Assembly (NCBI GenBank): GCA_964490935.1
Contig: CAZBEO010000005.1
Location: forward strand, 1 to 64,000
Direction: 5' to 3'
DNA: 64,000 nt
Origin: JAQVYB01 sp964490935
Lineage (GTDB): Bacteria > Verrucomicrobiota > Kiritimatiellia > RZYC01
Shown piece by piece: positions 34,108 to 42,825 of this stretch. The notes under the pieces were generated by a model. That model did not search any database, had not been told where the DNA came from, and saw only the letters and a program-made list of their open reading frames with translations. The position numbers were made by a program, and so were the translations under genes. Position 1 is the first letter of the stretch. Each line of letters begins with the position of its first letter.

Positions 34108-34962
34108 TTAAGTCAGCGATTCATGGTTGAGGGCTTCGAGATAGGCATCCAATCCCTCCTGCCAAGAAGGGAAGCGATGGCCGGTCCATTGCGTATAGCG
34201 CGTTTTATCCAGCACGGAATTGGCGGGGCGTCGTGCGGGGCGCGGATAGGTGGAGGCAGGGACTGGAATCACTTCCACGCCGGGCTGAACCCGGTCCACA
34301 ATGGCGCGTGCAAAATCAAACCACGAGCAGGCACCTTCCGACGAGGTATGCACGATGCCCCGGTGTTTTGTTTGAAGCAGCCGCAGCAGCGCGTCGGCCA
34401 ACTGTCCGCTCCAGGTGGGACAGGACACCTGATCATGCACGACTTTCAGCGGCACTTTGCCCTCGGCTAAAAAGCGCATAATGGATTGAATAAAACTCGG
34501 GCCATGCAGGCCGAAAAGCGACTGGGTGCGCGCGATGATATACGCGCATCCGGCGTTCTGCACGGCGCGTTCCCCGGCGAGCTTGCTTTCGCCATACACA
34601 CTGAGGGCGTGGGTCGGGTCATCCTCCTGATAGGGGTTTTTTTTGGTGCCGTCGAAGACATAATCGGTGCTGATATGCAGCAACGAAACGCTCCGTTGCG
34701 CACAGAGTCGGGCCAAGTTACGCGGGCCTTCGGCATTGACGGAAAAACAGATATCGCGATTCGTTTCCGCGTCATCCACACGGGTATAAGCGGCGCAGTT
34801 AATGATCCAGTCACATTCGGGCATGTCATCCTGGAGACGTTCCGGTCTGGTAATGTCTATTTCGGGCAGGTCCAAGCCGACGAAGTTCACGCCTGCACAC
34901 GCGCAGGCGTTCTTCAGGTCCGTTCCAAGCATTCCGTTGGCGCCGACAATCACCACCCGCAT
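34108..34962 (-). CDS. rfbD: dTDP-4-dehydrorhamnose reductase
   Basis: The 284-residue reductase performs the last step of dTDP-L-rhamnose synthesis. Motifs are VVIVGANGMLGTDL at the start, INCAAYTRVDDAE, HISTDYVFDGTK and the catalytic YGESKLAGE. The ATG at 34962 overlaps the stop of rfbA as TGATG, which sets the start; the frame is open further upstream inside rfbA. About 66 bases separate it from carB. No rfbC epimerase is found in the operon. Confidence 0.93.
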   Translation of the reverse strand: MRVVIVGANGMLGTDLKNACACAGVNFVGLDLPEIDITRPERLQDDMPECDWIINCAAYTRVDDAETNRDICFSVNAEGPRNLARLCAQRSVSLLHISTDYVFDGTKKNPYQEDDPTHALSVYGESKLAGERAVQNAGCAYIIARTQSLFGLHGPSFIQSIMRFLAEGKVPLKVVHDQVSCPTWSGQLADALLRLLQTKHRGIVHTSSEGACSWFDFARAIVDRVQPGVEVIPVPASTYPRPARRPANSVLDKTRYTQWTGHRFPSWQEGLDAYLEALNHESLT

Positions 34963-35693
34963 CAAATGGCCACTCCTTCCATGCGGGCGACCGTCAGGTT
35001 CGCCATCAGCAGGGCTTCGGCATTTTCGCCTGCATCCATCCACCATCCATCGACCAGATCATACTGCATGGCACCCTGTGCGATATAGCGGTTATTTACG
35101 TCCGTAATTTCAAGCTCCCCGCGTGCGGAGGGTGTCAGCCCCTTGATGAAATCAAAGACATCCGCCGGATACATGTAGACCCCGATCACCGCCAGATTGC
35201 TGGGTGAATCCTTGGGCTTTTCAATGATTTGGGTGATGCGCTTTCCTTCCACGGTTGCGATACCGTATTCCCAAGGGTGATCCACCTCTTTCAGAAAAAT
35301 ACGCGCTCCCTCGGGCTGATTTTGAAAGGCCTCGACGCCGTGTCGAATGCCTTTTTCGAGGAGGTTATCGCCCAGCACCACCGTGAATTTATGTCCGTCC
35401 ACGAAATCTTCCGCTAGGCTGAGGGCATCGGCAATGCCGCCTTCGCCTTCCTGGTAGGTATATTCGAGATGGCGCAGTCCAAATTGTTTGCCATTGCCGA
35501 TCAGGCGCAGAAAATCTCCGGCATTGTTGCCGCCGGTGACGATCAGGACCTCCTTGATGCCAGCCTGCGCCAGCATCTCGATGGGATAGAAAATCATCGG
35601 CTTTTTGTAAATCGGCAGCAGATGTTTGTTGGTAATTTTTGTGAGCGGGTTCAACCGGGTCCCCAGTCCTCCGGCCAGTACAACACCTTTCAT
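34962..35693 (-). CDS. rfbA: Glucose-1-phosphate thymidylyltransferase, short type
   Basis: The 243-residue nucleotidyltransferase has the signature GVVLAGGLGTRLNPLT, the KKPMIFYPIEMLAQAG segment and VVLGDNLLE. It is shorter than the E. coli enzyme (about 290) because the C-terminal helical region is reduced, as in several other phyla. It makes dTDP-glucose and starts the operon; GAAGGAG lies about ten bases before the ATG. Its true nucleotide preference cannot be read from the sequence. Confidence 0.92.
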   Translation of the reverse strand: MKGVVLAGGLGTRLNPLTKITNKHLLPIYKKPMIFYPIEMLAQAGIKEVLIVTGGNNAGDFLRLIGNGKQFGLRHLEYTYQEGEGGIADALSLAEDFVDGHKFTVVLGDNLLEKGIRHGVEAFQNQPEGARIFLKEVDHPWEYGIATVEGKRITQIIEKPKDSPSNLAVIGVYMYPADVFDFIKGLTPSARGELEITDVNNRYIAQGAMQYDLVDGWWMDAGENAEALLMANLTVARMEGVAI

Positions 35694-35853
35694 AATATTT
35701 TTTCTCCTTCGATGGGCGGAACGCTGCCGCCGTTAAACGTCTGTATGGAGCACAGCTTAATGAAAACATGTGGCATGACAATCTAATATTGAAGTTTCAC
35801 TTTCCGGGGAAAGATTCTCACACAAAGCCGCAAAGCCAGGAATGTGCGGTTAT

Positions 35854-36966
35854 TCAGTCTGTCTGCTCCGCTCGACTAGGCGGCGCAATGAAGCGCTGGT
35901 AGTAGGCGAGCACCAGGCAGGACATCGGGATGGCGATGAGCAACCCAAGAAATCCCAGCAATTTGCCCCAAATGGCCAGCGAGAGGAGAATGACCGCCGG
36001 GCTTAGGCCCGTGGCTTTGCCCAGGATTTTCGGTGTCAGCACCAGATCCTGGAGTGTCTGCACCACAGCAAACACCAGGAGCGTCAGCAGGGGTAATTGC
36101 CAGGGATTTGCGCCGGTGATGATGCTCGAGAGAAAGGCCAGCAGAAAGGCGGGGATCAAGCCGACAATTTGCAAGTAGGGCACCATATTGAGCAGGCCGA
36201 TGAAAAGCCCAAGGAAAATGCCGAGCGGCAGGCCGATCAACCAGAAACCAAAGGCAAACAGGCACCCTACGATTGAGGCGATCATCGCCTGCCCGCGAAA
36301 ATAACGCTTCATGGCCTCGTTGAAGTCATCTACGAAACCAACCACCGGTACCCGATAGCTTGGAGGCAGGTAATCGGGCCACGTTTCCTTGATTTTATCG
36401 TAATCGATGAGAAGAAAAATCATATAGAGTAGGATAACGGCCAGGCCAATCAGCCCAAGGACAAAGCTGACGGCACCGGTGATAACACTCCATACGCCTG
36501 GCAATGCGCGACGAAGCATACCCTGAAAGAGTTCCTGAAAGCGTTCTGACTGAAACCACTCCCGCACATCCTGATCAGCTAGGCGCTGCAAGAAGTGATC
36601 CCACTGTACATTCGGCAGTAGCTTAATCAGCCAATCCGGGGGTCGGGCCTGCTCAATCTTGGTGAGAAACGGAATCATGGCCGAAAATTCGCGAAGAATC
36701 AGCGGGGTCAGAAAGAGAACCAAGCCGGTGAATGCCGCCACGACCAAGACCAGCGCCACCGCCACCGCTATTCCGCGCCGTTTGACTCGATGCTGAAGGC
36801 CTGTAACCAGCGGATTAATCAGATAAGCCAACAGAAAGGCCACGGCAAAAGGGATGAGGACCTCACTGAAATAATTCAGCATGGCGATTATACCGAGCAG
36901 AATGAGCAGCTTCAGGATCATCCGCGCAATACGGTCGAGCGTATAAGGCTTGCTGTCAAGCAACAT
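35854..36966 (-). CDS. AI-2E family transporter (PerM/UPF0118)
   Basis: The 370-residue membrane protein has two N-terminal helices (residues 15-55), a further pair near 65-90, a long soluble loop (about 95-165) and four to five C-terminal helices with the family segments GLFIGLLNMVPYLQIVG and LVLTPKILGKATGLSPAVIL. Relatives export the autoinducer AI-2 or act as Na+/H+ antiporters, so the substrate is open. AAGGAG precedes the start. It is a single-gene unit divergent from the glycosyltransferase-like gene at 37058. Confidence 0.9.
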   Translation of the reverse strand: MLLDSKPYTLDRIARMILKLLILLGIIAMLNYFSEVLIPFAVAFLLAYLINPLVTGLQHRVKRRGIAVAVALVLVVAAFTGLVLFLTPLILREFSAMIPFLTKIEQARPPDWLIKLLPNVQWDHFLQRLADQDVREWFQSERFQELFQGMLRRALPGVWSVITGAVSFVLGLIGLAVILLYMIFLLIDYDKIKETWPDYLPPSYRVPVVGFVDDFNEAMKRYFRGQAMIASIVGCLFAFGFWLIGLPLGIFLGLFIGLLNMVPYLQIVGLIPAFLLAFLSSIITGANPWQLPLLTLLVFAVVQTLQDLVLTPKILGKATGLSPAVILLSLAIWGKLLGFLGLLIAIPMSCLVLAYYQRFIAPPSRAEQTD

Positions 36967-37057
36967 GGTTTTGGCTCCTTCGGTGGAAAATCTTCTTTCT
37001 TTTGCAAGGAACGAGTCCTTAAGGTCCTAATGTATCGCAAACTGGGTACAGAACCAC

Positions 37058-38155
37058 ATGAAAAAAATTGCTTATTACGTTTCGGGGCATGGATACGGGC
37101 ATGGGGTGCGCACATGCGATATTCTCCCCGAGCTGTTCGCTGGGTGGCCCGACATCGAGGTGGAACTCATCACGGCCCTGCCGGAAGCCTTTCTGCGTCC
37201 GCGCTTGAACGGGCTGCCCGTTTCCCTGCGTGCCGGGGCGTTCGACGTGGGCATGATTCAGTTAGATTCGGTCGCCGTGGATGTTCCGGCCACGTTGCGG
37301 GCGGTCGAGGCTCTCTTTGCACGGCGCAAAGCTCTGATCGAGCAGGAAATCCGCTACCTGCAGGCATCACACATCACCCTTGTCGTGGCGGATATTCCCT
37401 CGATACCTCTCGAAGCCGCCTCTGCGGCAGGCATACCCTGTGCTGCCATTGGGAATTTTGGTTGGAACTGGATTTACTCGCCATTCGCGGAGCAGGAGGC
37501 GCGATGGCATCCCCTGATTGCCCTGATTGAGGAAGGTTACCGTTGTGCGGACCTGCTGCTCCGCCTGCCCTTTTCCGAAGCCATGACCGTATTCAAACGG
37601 CAGGTGGATATTCCCCTGTTGGCAAAAGCGGGAGCCAAACGACGCGCCGAACTGGCCGCCGTCACTGGCGCCGATCCCGGAAAACGCTGGGTACTGCTTT
37701 CCTTTTCTGTGCTCAACTGGACGGAGGAGACCGTGCGGCGCGTAGCCCGCGAAGAGGGGTTCGAGTTCTTCACCGTCAAGCCGTTGGTTTGGGAGGGCAG
37801 CGGGGTCCATGCTGTGGATCGAGAGCATATTCCCTTCACCGACGTACTCGCCACCGTGGATGCCGTCCTTTCCAAGCCGGGCTATGGTCTACTCTCCGAA
37901 TGCGTGGCCAACGACAAACCGCTCGTCTACGTGGACCGTCGCGATTTCATTGAATATCCTATTTTGGAAAAGGCCATTCGCAGGCATCTGCGCGGCGTGC
38001 ACATCCCGCAGGAAGATTTGTATGCCGGGCGTGTCCGCTCCTATCTGGAGCGTCTTGAAGAGAGCCCTCTTCCAACTGAACCGATGGAGCGGGGCGGCGG
38101 AGAACGCGCCGCCGGGGAGCTGCTCCGGCTGATGGAACCAGTAGGTTCTCCATGA
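37058..38155 (+). CDS. Glycosyltransferase-like protein of GT-B type (L-arabinokinase N-domain-like)
   Basis: The 365-residue protein opens with YYVSGHGYGHGVRTCDIL, the glycine- and histidine-rich loop of MurG-like and L-arabinokinase N-terminal domains, and has ADIPSIPLEAASAAGIP, a domain switch near residue 190, then the nucleotide-sugar side with LSKPGYGLLSECVANDKPLV and RRDFIEYP. These fit a two-domain GT-B glycosyltransferase with a UDP-sugar site. The acceptor is unknown. No strong ribosome-binding site is seen. Confidence 0.8.
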   Translation: MKKIAYYVSGHGYGHGVRTCDILPELFAGWPDIEVELITALPEAFLRPRLNGLPVSLRAGAFDVGMIQLDSVAVDVPATLRAVEALFARRKALIEQEIRYLQASHITLVVADIPSIPLEAASAAGIPCAAIGNFGWNWIYSPFAEQEARWHPLIALIEEGYRCADLLLRLPFSEAMTVFKRQVDIPLLAKAGAKRRAELAAVTGADPGKRWVLLSFSVLNWTEETVRRVAREEGFEFFTVKPLVWEGSGVHAVDREHIPFTDVLATVDAVLSKPGYGLLSECVANDKPLVYVDRRDFIEYPILEKAIRRHLRGVHIPQEDLYAGRVRSYLERLEESPLPTEPMERGGGERAAGELLRLMEPVGSP

Positions 38156-38174
38156 TAAAGTTGAAAAAACTCGT

Positions 38175-38202
38175 TTGACTGTGACCGTTCCGTGCCTATA
38201 AT
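38175..38202 (+). promoter_or_regulatory. Sigma70-type promoter of the uracil permease gene
   Basis: TTGACT (38175-38180) and a consensus TATAAT (38197-38202) are separated by 16 bases. Transcription would start near 38209, giving a leader of about 120 bases with possible hairpins (CGGG at 38212-38215 with CCCG at 38226-38229; CCAAGCC with GGGGTTGG around 38231-38263). Confidence 0.6.
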
Positions 38203-38330
38203 CTTTTCCGACGGGTGTTTATTTCCCGCCAAGCCTTTTGTTCAAAATGATAAGGGGTTGGCACGGAAAAAAATACCGAAACGCGGAGTGACTCAGGCAT
38301 TGGTTAACATCAACAAAAGGGGCTAAGCGT

Positions 38331-39593
38331 ATGAGTATTAAGGAAGATGTAACGGGCAAAAATGTGGTGCTGGGCATTCAGCATACGTTTGTGATGTTCG
38401 GGGCGACGGTATTGGTGCCGATTATCACAGGGCTTGACGTGGGCGTGACCCTCTTTGCGGCCGGTGTTGGTACGTGGCTGTTTCACGTCCTTACCAAATT
38501 CAAAGTTCCGGTATTTTTGGGTTCATCCTTTGCCTTTATTCCCGGCATCATTGCCGTTTCCACGGCGGAAGGCGGTAGCCTTCCGGAAGCCTGCGGCGCG
38601 ATTTTTGTTGCGGGTCTGTTGTATGTTGTTGCGGCGGCCTTTTTCAAAGTCATTGGCTATGACATGCTGCACAGGATCCTTCCTGCACACGTAACCGGTC
38701 CGGTGATCATGCTGATCGGCTTGATTCTTGCCCCCGTGGCTATCAAGAATGCCAATGGTTCCTACGCGCCGCAACTGGTGGAGCAATTCGGTGTGTCGGG
38801 ATGCTGGCTTGTGGCTGGCTTTACCTTCGCCGTCGCCGTTTTTGTGAGGGTGTTCTTTGAGAAAAGAGCCAAACTGCTCTCCATGCTGCCGGTACTGATC
38901 GCCTTGATTCTTGGTTACATTCTTTCGGTTATCATGGGCATGGTGGATTTCACTACGGTGAAAGAAGCGGCTTGGTTTGGTGTTCCTGCATTCAGCAAGC
39001 CGGTCTTTTCCATGCGCGCGATGTCGATTATTCTGCCCATTGCAATCGTCACCATCGTGGAGCACGTGGGTGATATTCTGGCCATCGGCAATGTAGTCGG
39101 CAAAAACTTTGTCAAAGACCCCGGCATTCATCGTACGTTGTTGGGTGATGGTTTGGCCACTTCGCTGTCGGCCTTGATCGGCGGACCGGCCAATACCACC
39201 TACTCAGAAAACACCGGTGCGGTTGCTTTGACGGGCGTATACAATCCCATCGTCATGCGTATTGCCGCCTGCTGCGCGATTCTGTTGGCGGTCATTCCGA
39301 AATTTACCGCGCTGATCGGTACGATTCCGAGTCCTGTAATCGGCGGTATTTCTATTCTGCTGTTCGGTATGATTGCTGCCATCGGAGCCAAGAACATGGT
39401 GGATGCCCGCGTGAACTTCTCGGATGCTCGTATACTGATGATTGCTGCATCTATTCTGGTGCTCGGGATTGGTGGAGCTGAAGTGTCGTTTGGTCCGGTT
39501 CAGTTCAAGGGGTTGGGTCTGGCCGCGCTGGTCGGTATTATACTGAACCTGATCCTAATGTTCTCCAGCAATAAAGCGCCAAAAACGGAATAG
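38331..39593 (+). CDS. uraA: Uracil/xanthine permease (NCS2 family), UraA-like
   Basis: The 420-residue protein has about 14 hydrophobic segments and the NCS2 motifs: LGIQHTFVMFGATVLVP at the start, FLGSSFAFIPGI, VEHVGDILAIGNVVGKNF with the proton-linked His/Glu region, GDGLATSLSALIGGPANTTY and a second Glu in SENTGAVALTGV. These are closer to the uracil branch than to the xanthine branch. The gene has its own promoter and leader and is followed by a hairpin-rich region with a terminator. A link to carB, also of pyrimidine supply, is only functional. Confidence 0.92.
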   Translation: MSIKEDVTGKNVVLGIQHTFVMFGATVLVPIITGLDVGVTLFAAGVGTWLFHVLTKFKVPVFLGSSFAFIPGIIAVSTAEGGSLPEACGAIFVAGLLYVVAAAFFKVIGYDMLHRILPAHVTGPVIMLIGLILAPVAIKNANGSYAPQLVEQFGVSGCWLVAGFTFAVAVFVRVFFEKRAKLLSMLPVLIALILGYILSVIMGMVDFTTVKEAAWFGVPAFSKPVFSMRAMSIILPIAIVTIVEHVGDILAIGNVVGKNFVKDPGIHRTLLGDGLATSLSALIGGPANTTYSENTGAVALTGVYNPIVMRIAACCAILLAVIPKFTALIGTIPSPVIGGISILLFGMIAAIGAKNMVDARVNFSDARILMIAASILVLGIGGAEVSFGPVQFKGLGLAALVGIILNLILMFSSNKAPKTE

Positions 39594-39611
39594 CCGTGGC
39601 AATCTAAATAA

Positions 39612-39780
39612 GAAATAAGTGGGGAGCGGTTCTCAAACAATTTGGCGTTGGCAATGCTTCGTAACAAGGTATCTCCCCCTACACACGACGAGGCTCGTCG
39701 TTAGCCTGTACGGAGTATTGCCAACCCTTATTTAAACTACGCTCAAGACACATCCCGGGCCACGGCCCGGGATTTTTTTT
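39612..39780 (+). ncRNA. Candidate structured RNA or long 3'-UTR structure
   Basis: The arms 39647-39661 (GTTGGCAATGCTTCG) and 39711-39725 (CGGAGTATTGCCAAC) pair along 15 positions with two G-U pairs. Inside is a second hairpin, ACGACGA/TCGTCGT with loop GGC. Outside, AAATAAG (39612-39618) can pair with CTTATTT (39727-39733). A strong terminator follows. No promoter was found, so processing from the uraA message is as likely as an independent RNA. I know no RNA family that fits. Confidence 0.45.
39752..39780 (+). terminator. Intrinsic terminator
   Basis: ATCCCGGGC (39752-39760) and GCCCGGGAT (39765-39773) form a perfect nine-pair stem with a four-base loop, followed by seven further T residues. 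Confidence 0.92.
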
Positions 39781-39878
39781 GCAATATATTTCACTCCGCT
39801 GCGTTTTACTCACCATGCGCAGAGATTTCACAGAGAACAAGGCGCAATGAGAAAACAGCGAAAAACAAGGAGTGCGAG

Positions 39879-40460
39879 ATGAAGAAGAACAGAATGATTT
39901 GTATGCTTTCCCTGGCCAGCTTATTGGCATTCAGTGCGGGTACTTTTGCCCAAGGCCCCGGCAAGTGCGGCCCGAAGAAGGACGGTCCCTGCGGGCCGAT
40001 GCGCGGCGTAGGCTGCCTGCTGGAAAACGAGGAATGCATGAGCCGCCTCAACATCACCGCCGACCAGAAAAAGGCGTTGGAAGAAATCAGCCTTCGCTCT
40101 GAACAGGAGAAAACAGGACTTGAAGCGGAAGCGAAAACGGCGCACTTGGCCTTAAAAACGCTGATGAAATCGCAATCGGATGATCGCGATGCGATTTTTA
40201 AGGCCATGGACGAGGTCAGTGCCTGCCAGCTGAAGCTAAAAAAGGCCGGCATGACCGCTTGGCTGGATGCTCAAAGCAACCTGACCGAAGAGCAGCGCAC
40301 ACAGATCCGCAAGGAAATGGGTGCCATGCGTAAAGGCGAAATGAAGAATCGGGATGGGAAGAAATGCGGCGGAAAAAAGCGCGGGCCGGAGTGCGGAAAA
40401 GGACGCCCCGGAACCATGGGATGCGGCCCGACGGACATGGAACCGGAGGACGCCCCTTAA
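39879..40460 (+). CDS. Periplasmic Spy/CpxP-like, metal-resistance-type protein
   Basis: The 193-residue protein has a signal peptide (residues 1-24) and an all-helical body with the family pattern of a first helix (CMSRLNITADQKKALEEI) and a second one ending NLTEEQRTQIRKEM. These resemble the LTxxQ repeats of Spy and CpxP chaperones and heavy-metal sensors. The C-terminus (about 150-193) is low-complexity, rich in Gly, Lys, Cys and Pro, and with the Cys-rich segment after the signal peptide may bind metal. AAGGAG precedes the start. It forms its own unit between two terminators. Confidence 0.7.
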   Translation: MKKNRMICMLSLASLLAFSAGTFAQGPGKCGPKKDGPCGPMRGVGCLLENEECMSRLNITADQKKALEEISLRSEQEKTGLEAEAKTAHLALKTLMKSQSDDRDAIFKAMDEVSACQLKLKKAGMTAWLDAQSNLTEEQRTQIRKEMGAMRKGEMKNRDGKKCGGKKRGPECGKGRPGTMGCGPTDMEPEDAP

Positions 40461-40492
40461 ACGGTGCACGGCTGCATTGAATCGGCTAAATG

Positions 40493-40524
40493 GAAAGAGC
40501 GTCCACCCGGGCGCTCTTTCTCTT
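40493..40524 (+). terminator. Probable intrinsic terminator
   Basis: GAAAGAGCG (40493-40501) pairs with CGCTCTTTC (40512-40520) around a ten-base loop; the following T-run is weak. It would end the Spy-like message. Confidence 0.6.
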
Positions 40525-40629
40525 GCCGATATTCCAGACTTCTTCTTTCCCTCTTCTCGTAAAAAATGGCATTTTTTACTGGCATTTTCGGAGCGGCACT
40601 TCTACTTTACCCCCGCTCTTTCCTTAATA

Positions 40630-40704
40630 GGCGCGGTAGCCAAGTGGTAAGGCACGGGTCTGCAAAACCTGTATTCATCGGTTCGAGTCCGATCCGCGCC
40701 TCCA
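40630..40704 (+). tRNA. tRNA-Cys (GCA)
   Basis: The acceptor arms GGCGCGG (40630-40636) and CCGCGCC (40694-40700) pair fully, the discriminator base is T as usual for tRNA-Cys, and CCA is encoded. The anticodon loop is CTGCAAA with anticodon GCA, and the T-loop is GGTTCGAGTCC. It is a lone tRNA gene. Confidence 0.97.
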
Positions 40705-40798
40705 TTTCTTCTTTCCATTCCAACGGATTGGACTTTGTCCTGAATTTGCCCTACCTTCGACACGCCTGATTCCGGCAGACCGTGAAGAGGACGTGCAT

Positions 40799-41659
40799 AT
40801 GAAAGAAGAGAGCAGAATATGGCCCGGCCACCTGGTGAGCATTCCCGTAAAAAGGACGGGAGAAACGGTGTGGTTGGATGGCTTTTTGCGAACGGATGCA
40901 CGAAGAAAAAAAACCTTGTTGATTTTTGTGCATGGCATGCACAGCAATTTCTATCGGTCGCACCTGAAAAAAGAACTGATGGCCCAGTGTGTTGGGGCCG
41001 GCTGCGATTTGCTCTCCTTCAATAACAGTGGTGCGGAAGCACAGGTGGTCGATGAGCGCTTTGAAGACTGCCTGGGGGATCTAGATGCCGCGCTTGCTTT
41101 TGGTCGCGCCCGTGGTTATCGACGTTTCATTCTGATGGGTCACAGCACCGGCTGTCAGAAAATAACTTGGTATCAGGCGCGGCGGCAGGCCCCGGATGTG
41201 AGCGGCTTGGCTTTGCTGGCACCGGGCGATGATTATGCCATTGCAAGGCGGGATGCGGGGCGTTCCTTCAATCGTTGGGTGAAGCGAGCGCACCAATTGG
41301 TCGCTGAAGGACGTGGCGATACGCTGATGCCGCCGCAATGCCTGGGCTTTACCGCCCGACGCTATCTCAGTGTGGCCGATCCCTCCAAGACGGAATCAAA
41401 AATTTTCAATTACGAAGGACGGCTTACCCATTTTAGACGGGTGGTTTGTCCTGTATTGCTCCTCTTCGGAAGTGCCGAGGAATATAGCTGTCTTCCGGTG
41501 GAAAGCATGCACGCCATTCTGCGTAAGGCTTCGCGCTCCATTTGTTTTGAAGATCACATCATTCCCGGTGCCGACCATGGGTTCCACGGCTGTGAAGCGG
41601 AAACCACCCGATGTATACTGGCCTGGACAAACTCCAAAGTCCGACGGACTGCTTACTGA
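40799..41659 (+). CDS. Alpha/beta-hydrolase family protein
   Basis: The 286-residue protein has IFVHGMHSNFYRS as the oxyanion segment, ILMGHSTGCQKI with the catalytic Ser near residue 118, a plausible Asp in LLFGSAEEYS and the terminal GADHGFHG with the catalytic His. There is no signal peptide. Its closest remembered relatives are DUF1749-type sugar or fungal hydrolases; the substrate is unknown. I use the ATG at 40799, nine bases after GAAGAGG; a GTG at 40793 is possible. Its end overlaps the convergent kinase-like gene by seven bases. Confidence 0.8.
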   Translation: MKEESRIWPGHLVSIPVKRTGETVWLDGFLRTDARRKKTLLIFVHGMHSNFYRSHLKKELMAQCVGAGCDLLSFNNSGAEAQVVDERFEDCLGDLDAALAFGRARGYRRFILMGHSTGCQKITWYQARRQAPDVSGLALLAPGDDYAIARRDAGRSFNRWVKRAHQLVAEGRGDTLMPPQCLGFTARRYLSVADPSKTESKIFNYEGRLTHFRRVVCPVLLLFGSAEEYSCLPVESMHAILRKASRSICFEDHIIPGADHGFHGCEAETTRCILAWTNSKVRRTAY

Positions 41660-42825
41660 TCTAGAAAGTTTTCTCCGAGGGCCACGTTGACCATGTCAGC
41701 GAGCTCGCTGGCTGCGAACGGTTTTTGCAGAAAATGAACGCGACGGTAGGAGAGCGCCTGCCGAATATCCGGTTGGGCTTCCGAAAGGCCGCTTACCAGA
41801 ATGACGGGGACGGTGGATTTCTGTTCGATCAGCCATTCAACCAGTTCCAGTCCGTTATAATCGGGCATACTGAAATCAATGATCAGCAGGTCAGGTTTTT
41901 GTGCATTTTTCTTCCAGAATTTATGCAGTTCTTCTCCGCAGGAAAGTTTGTGAACGGTATGTTTTTCTTCCGCCAGCACCACTTCGCACATTTCACGAAA
42001 GGTGGGGTTGTCGTCGACCACCCAAATCAGTGAAGCGTCGAGTTTTTTGGATACCAGTTTGGGCTTGGTGCCGGACGTGTCCGGTTGAGCCGTGGGCAGC
42101 AGCACCTCAATCCGCGCGGATGCTCCGGGTTTGGAGGTCATCAGCACGGTGCCCTCCATTTTTCCGACGATGCCATATACGCTCGAGAGCTTCACGCCGG
42201 CCCGATCTTTCATCTGGAATCCTTCGTCGGACTCGGGAATATCAAAGACCAGCCCCCCGGAATCCTCCACTTCAAGGCGCAGATAGTCCTGGCCAGGCTG
42301 GTCGCCCGACATGGCTACGTTGGCCGTTCGAACGGTAAGGGTTCCGCCAGCCGGCATGCTGTCAATGGCATTGGTAATCAGGTTGAAAACGATTTGATGC
42401 AGGGCGCTTTGCGGGGCGGCCACGTAATCATTTTCAGCGGAGAGTTCGGTGTTGACCTCAATTTGTCCGGATGTTTGCAGTTCGAGGAGCGAGAGGACAC
42501 TCAGCAGGGTGTCGTGCACGCGGTACCCTTTGAATTCTTCTGATTCGCTGCCTGCAAAAGCCAAAATTTCATCCGTTAAGCGGCGCCCGCGCTGAGCGGC
42601 TTCCGATATTTTTTGGAGCGCATCCGTGGCTTCGGTGGAGAGCGTCTCTCGATTCAGAATGTAGGAGGAATATCCCAGGATGACGGACAGGAGGTTGTTG
42701 AAGTGGTGGGCCACTCCGCTCGAAAGTGTGCCCAGAGAGCGCATGCGCTCGGATTGCACAAGCTGTCTGCTGAGTTCAAAATTAGTTTGTTCAAGCGTTG
42801 CGATGGTTTCTTTATCGCTCATCAT
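41653..42825 (-). CDS. Histidine kinase-like protein with degenerate ATP site and C-terminal receiver
   Basis: The 390-residue soluble protein starts with a coiled coil and the phospho-acceptor box LSSGVAHHFNNLLSVILGY. The N-box is present (IVFNLITNAIDSMP), but the ATP-binding glycine motifs are not: DxGxG is EDSGGLVFDIP and the F-T-T-K and GxGxGL segments are replaced by GFQMKDRAGVKLSSV. A normal receiver follows from about residue 265 with Asp in LIIDFSMPDYNG and Lys in LQKPF. The likely reading is a dimeric scaffold or phosphatase around a receiver. It starts directly after the upstream gene's stop; GGGAGG better suits the second ATG, at 42822. Confidence 0.8.
   Translation of the reverse strand: MMSDKETIATLEQTNFELSRQLVQSERMRSLGTLSSGVAHHFNNLLSVILGYSSYILNRETLSTEATDALQKISEAAQRGRRLTDEILAFAGSESEEFKGYRVHDTLLSVLSLLELQTSGQIEVNTELSAENDYVAAPQSALHQIVFNLITNAIDSMPAGGTLTVRTANVAMSGDQPGQDYLRLEVEDSGGLVFDIPESDEGFQMKDRAGVKLSSVYGIVGKMEGTVLMTSKPGASARIEVLLPTAQPDTSGTKPKLVSKKLDASLIWVVDDNPTFREMCEVVLAEEKHTVHKLSCGEELHKFWKKNAQKPDLLIIDFSMPDYNGLELVEWLIEQKSTVPVILVSGLSEAQPDIRQALSYRRVHFLQKPFAASELADMVNVALGENFLDQ

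Noticed and set aside
39647..39725. Integron attC-like site
   Set aside because: The paired arms start with GTT and end with AAC, the reverse of the attC order RYYYAAC...GTTRRRY, and GTTGGCA does not fit GTTRRRY. No integrase or cassette array is nearby.
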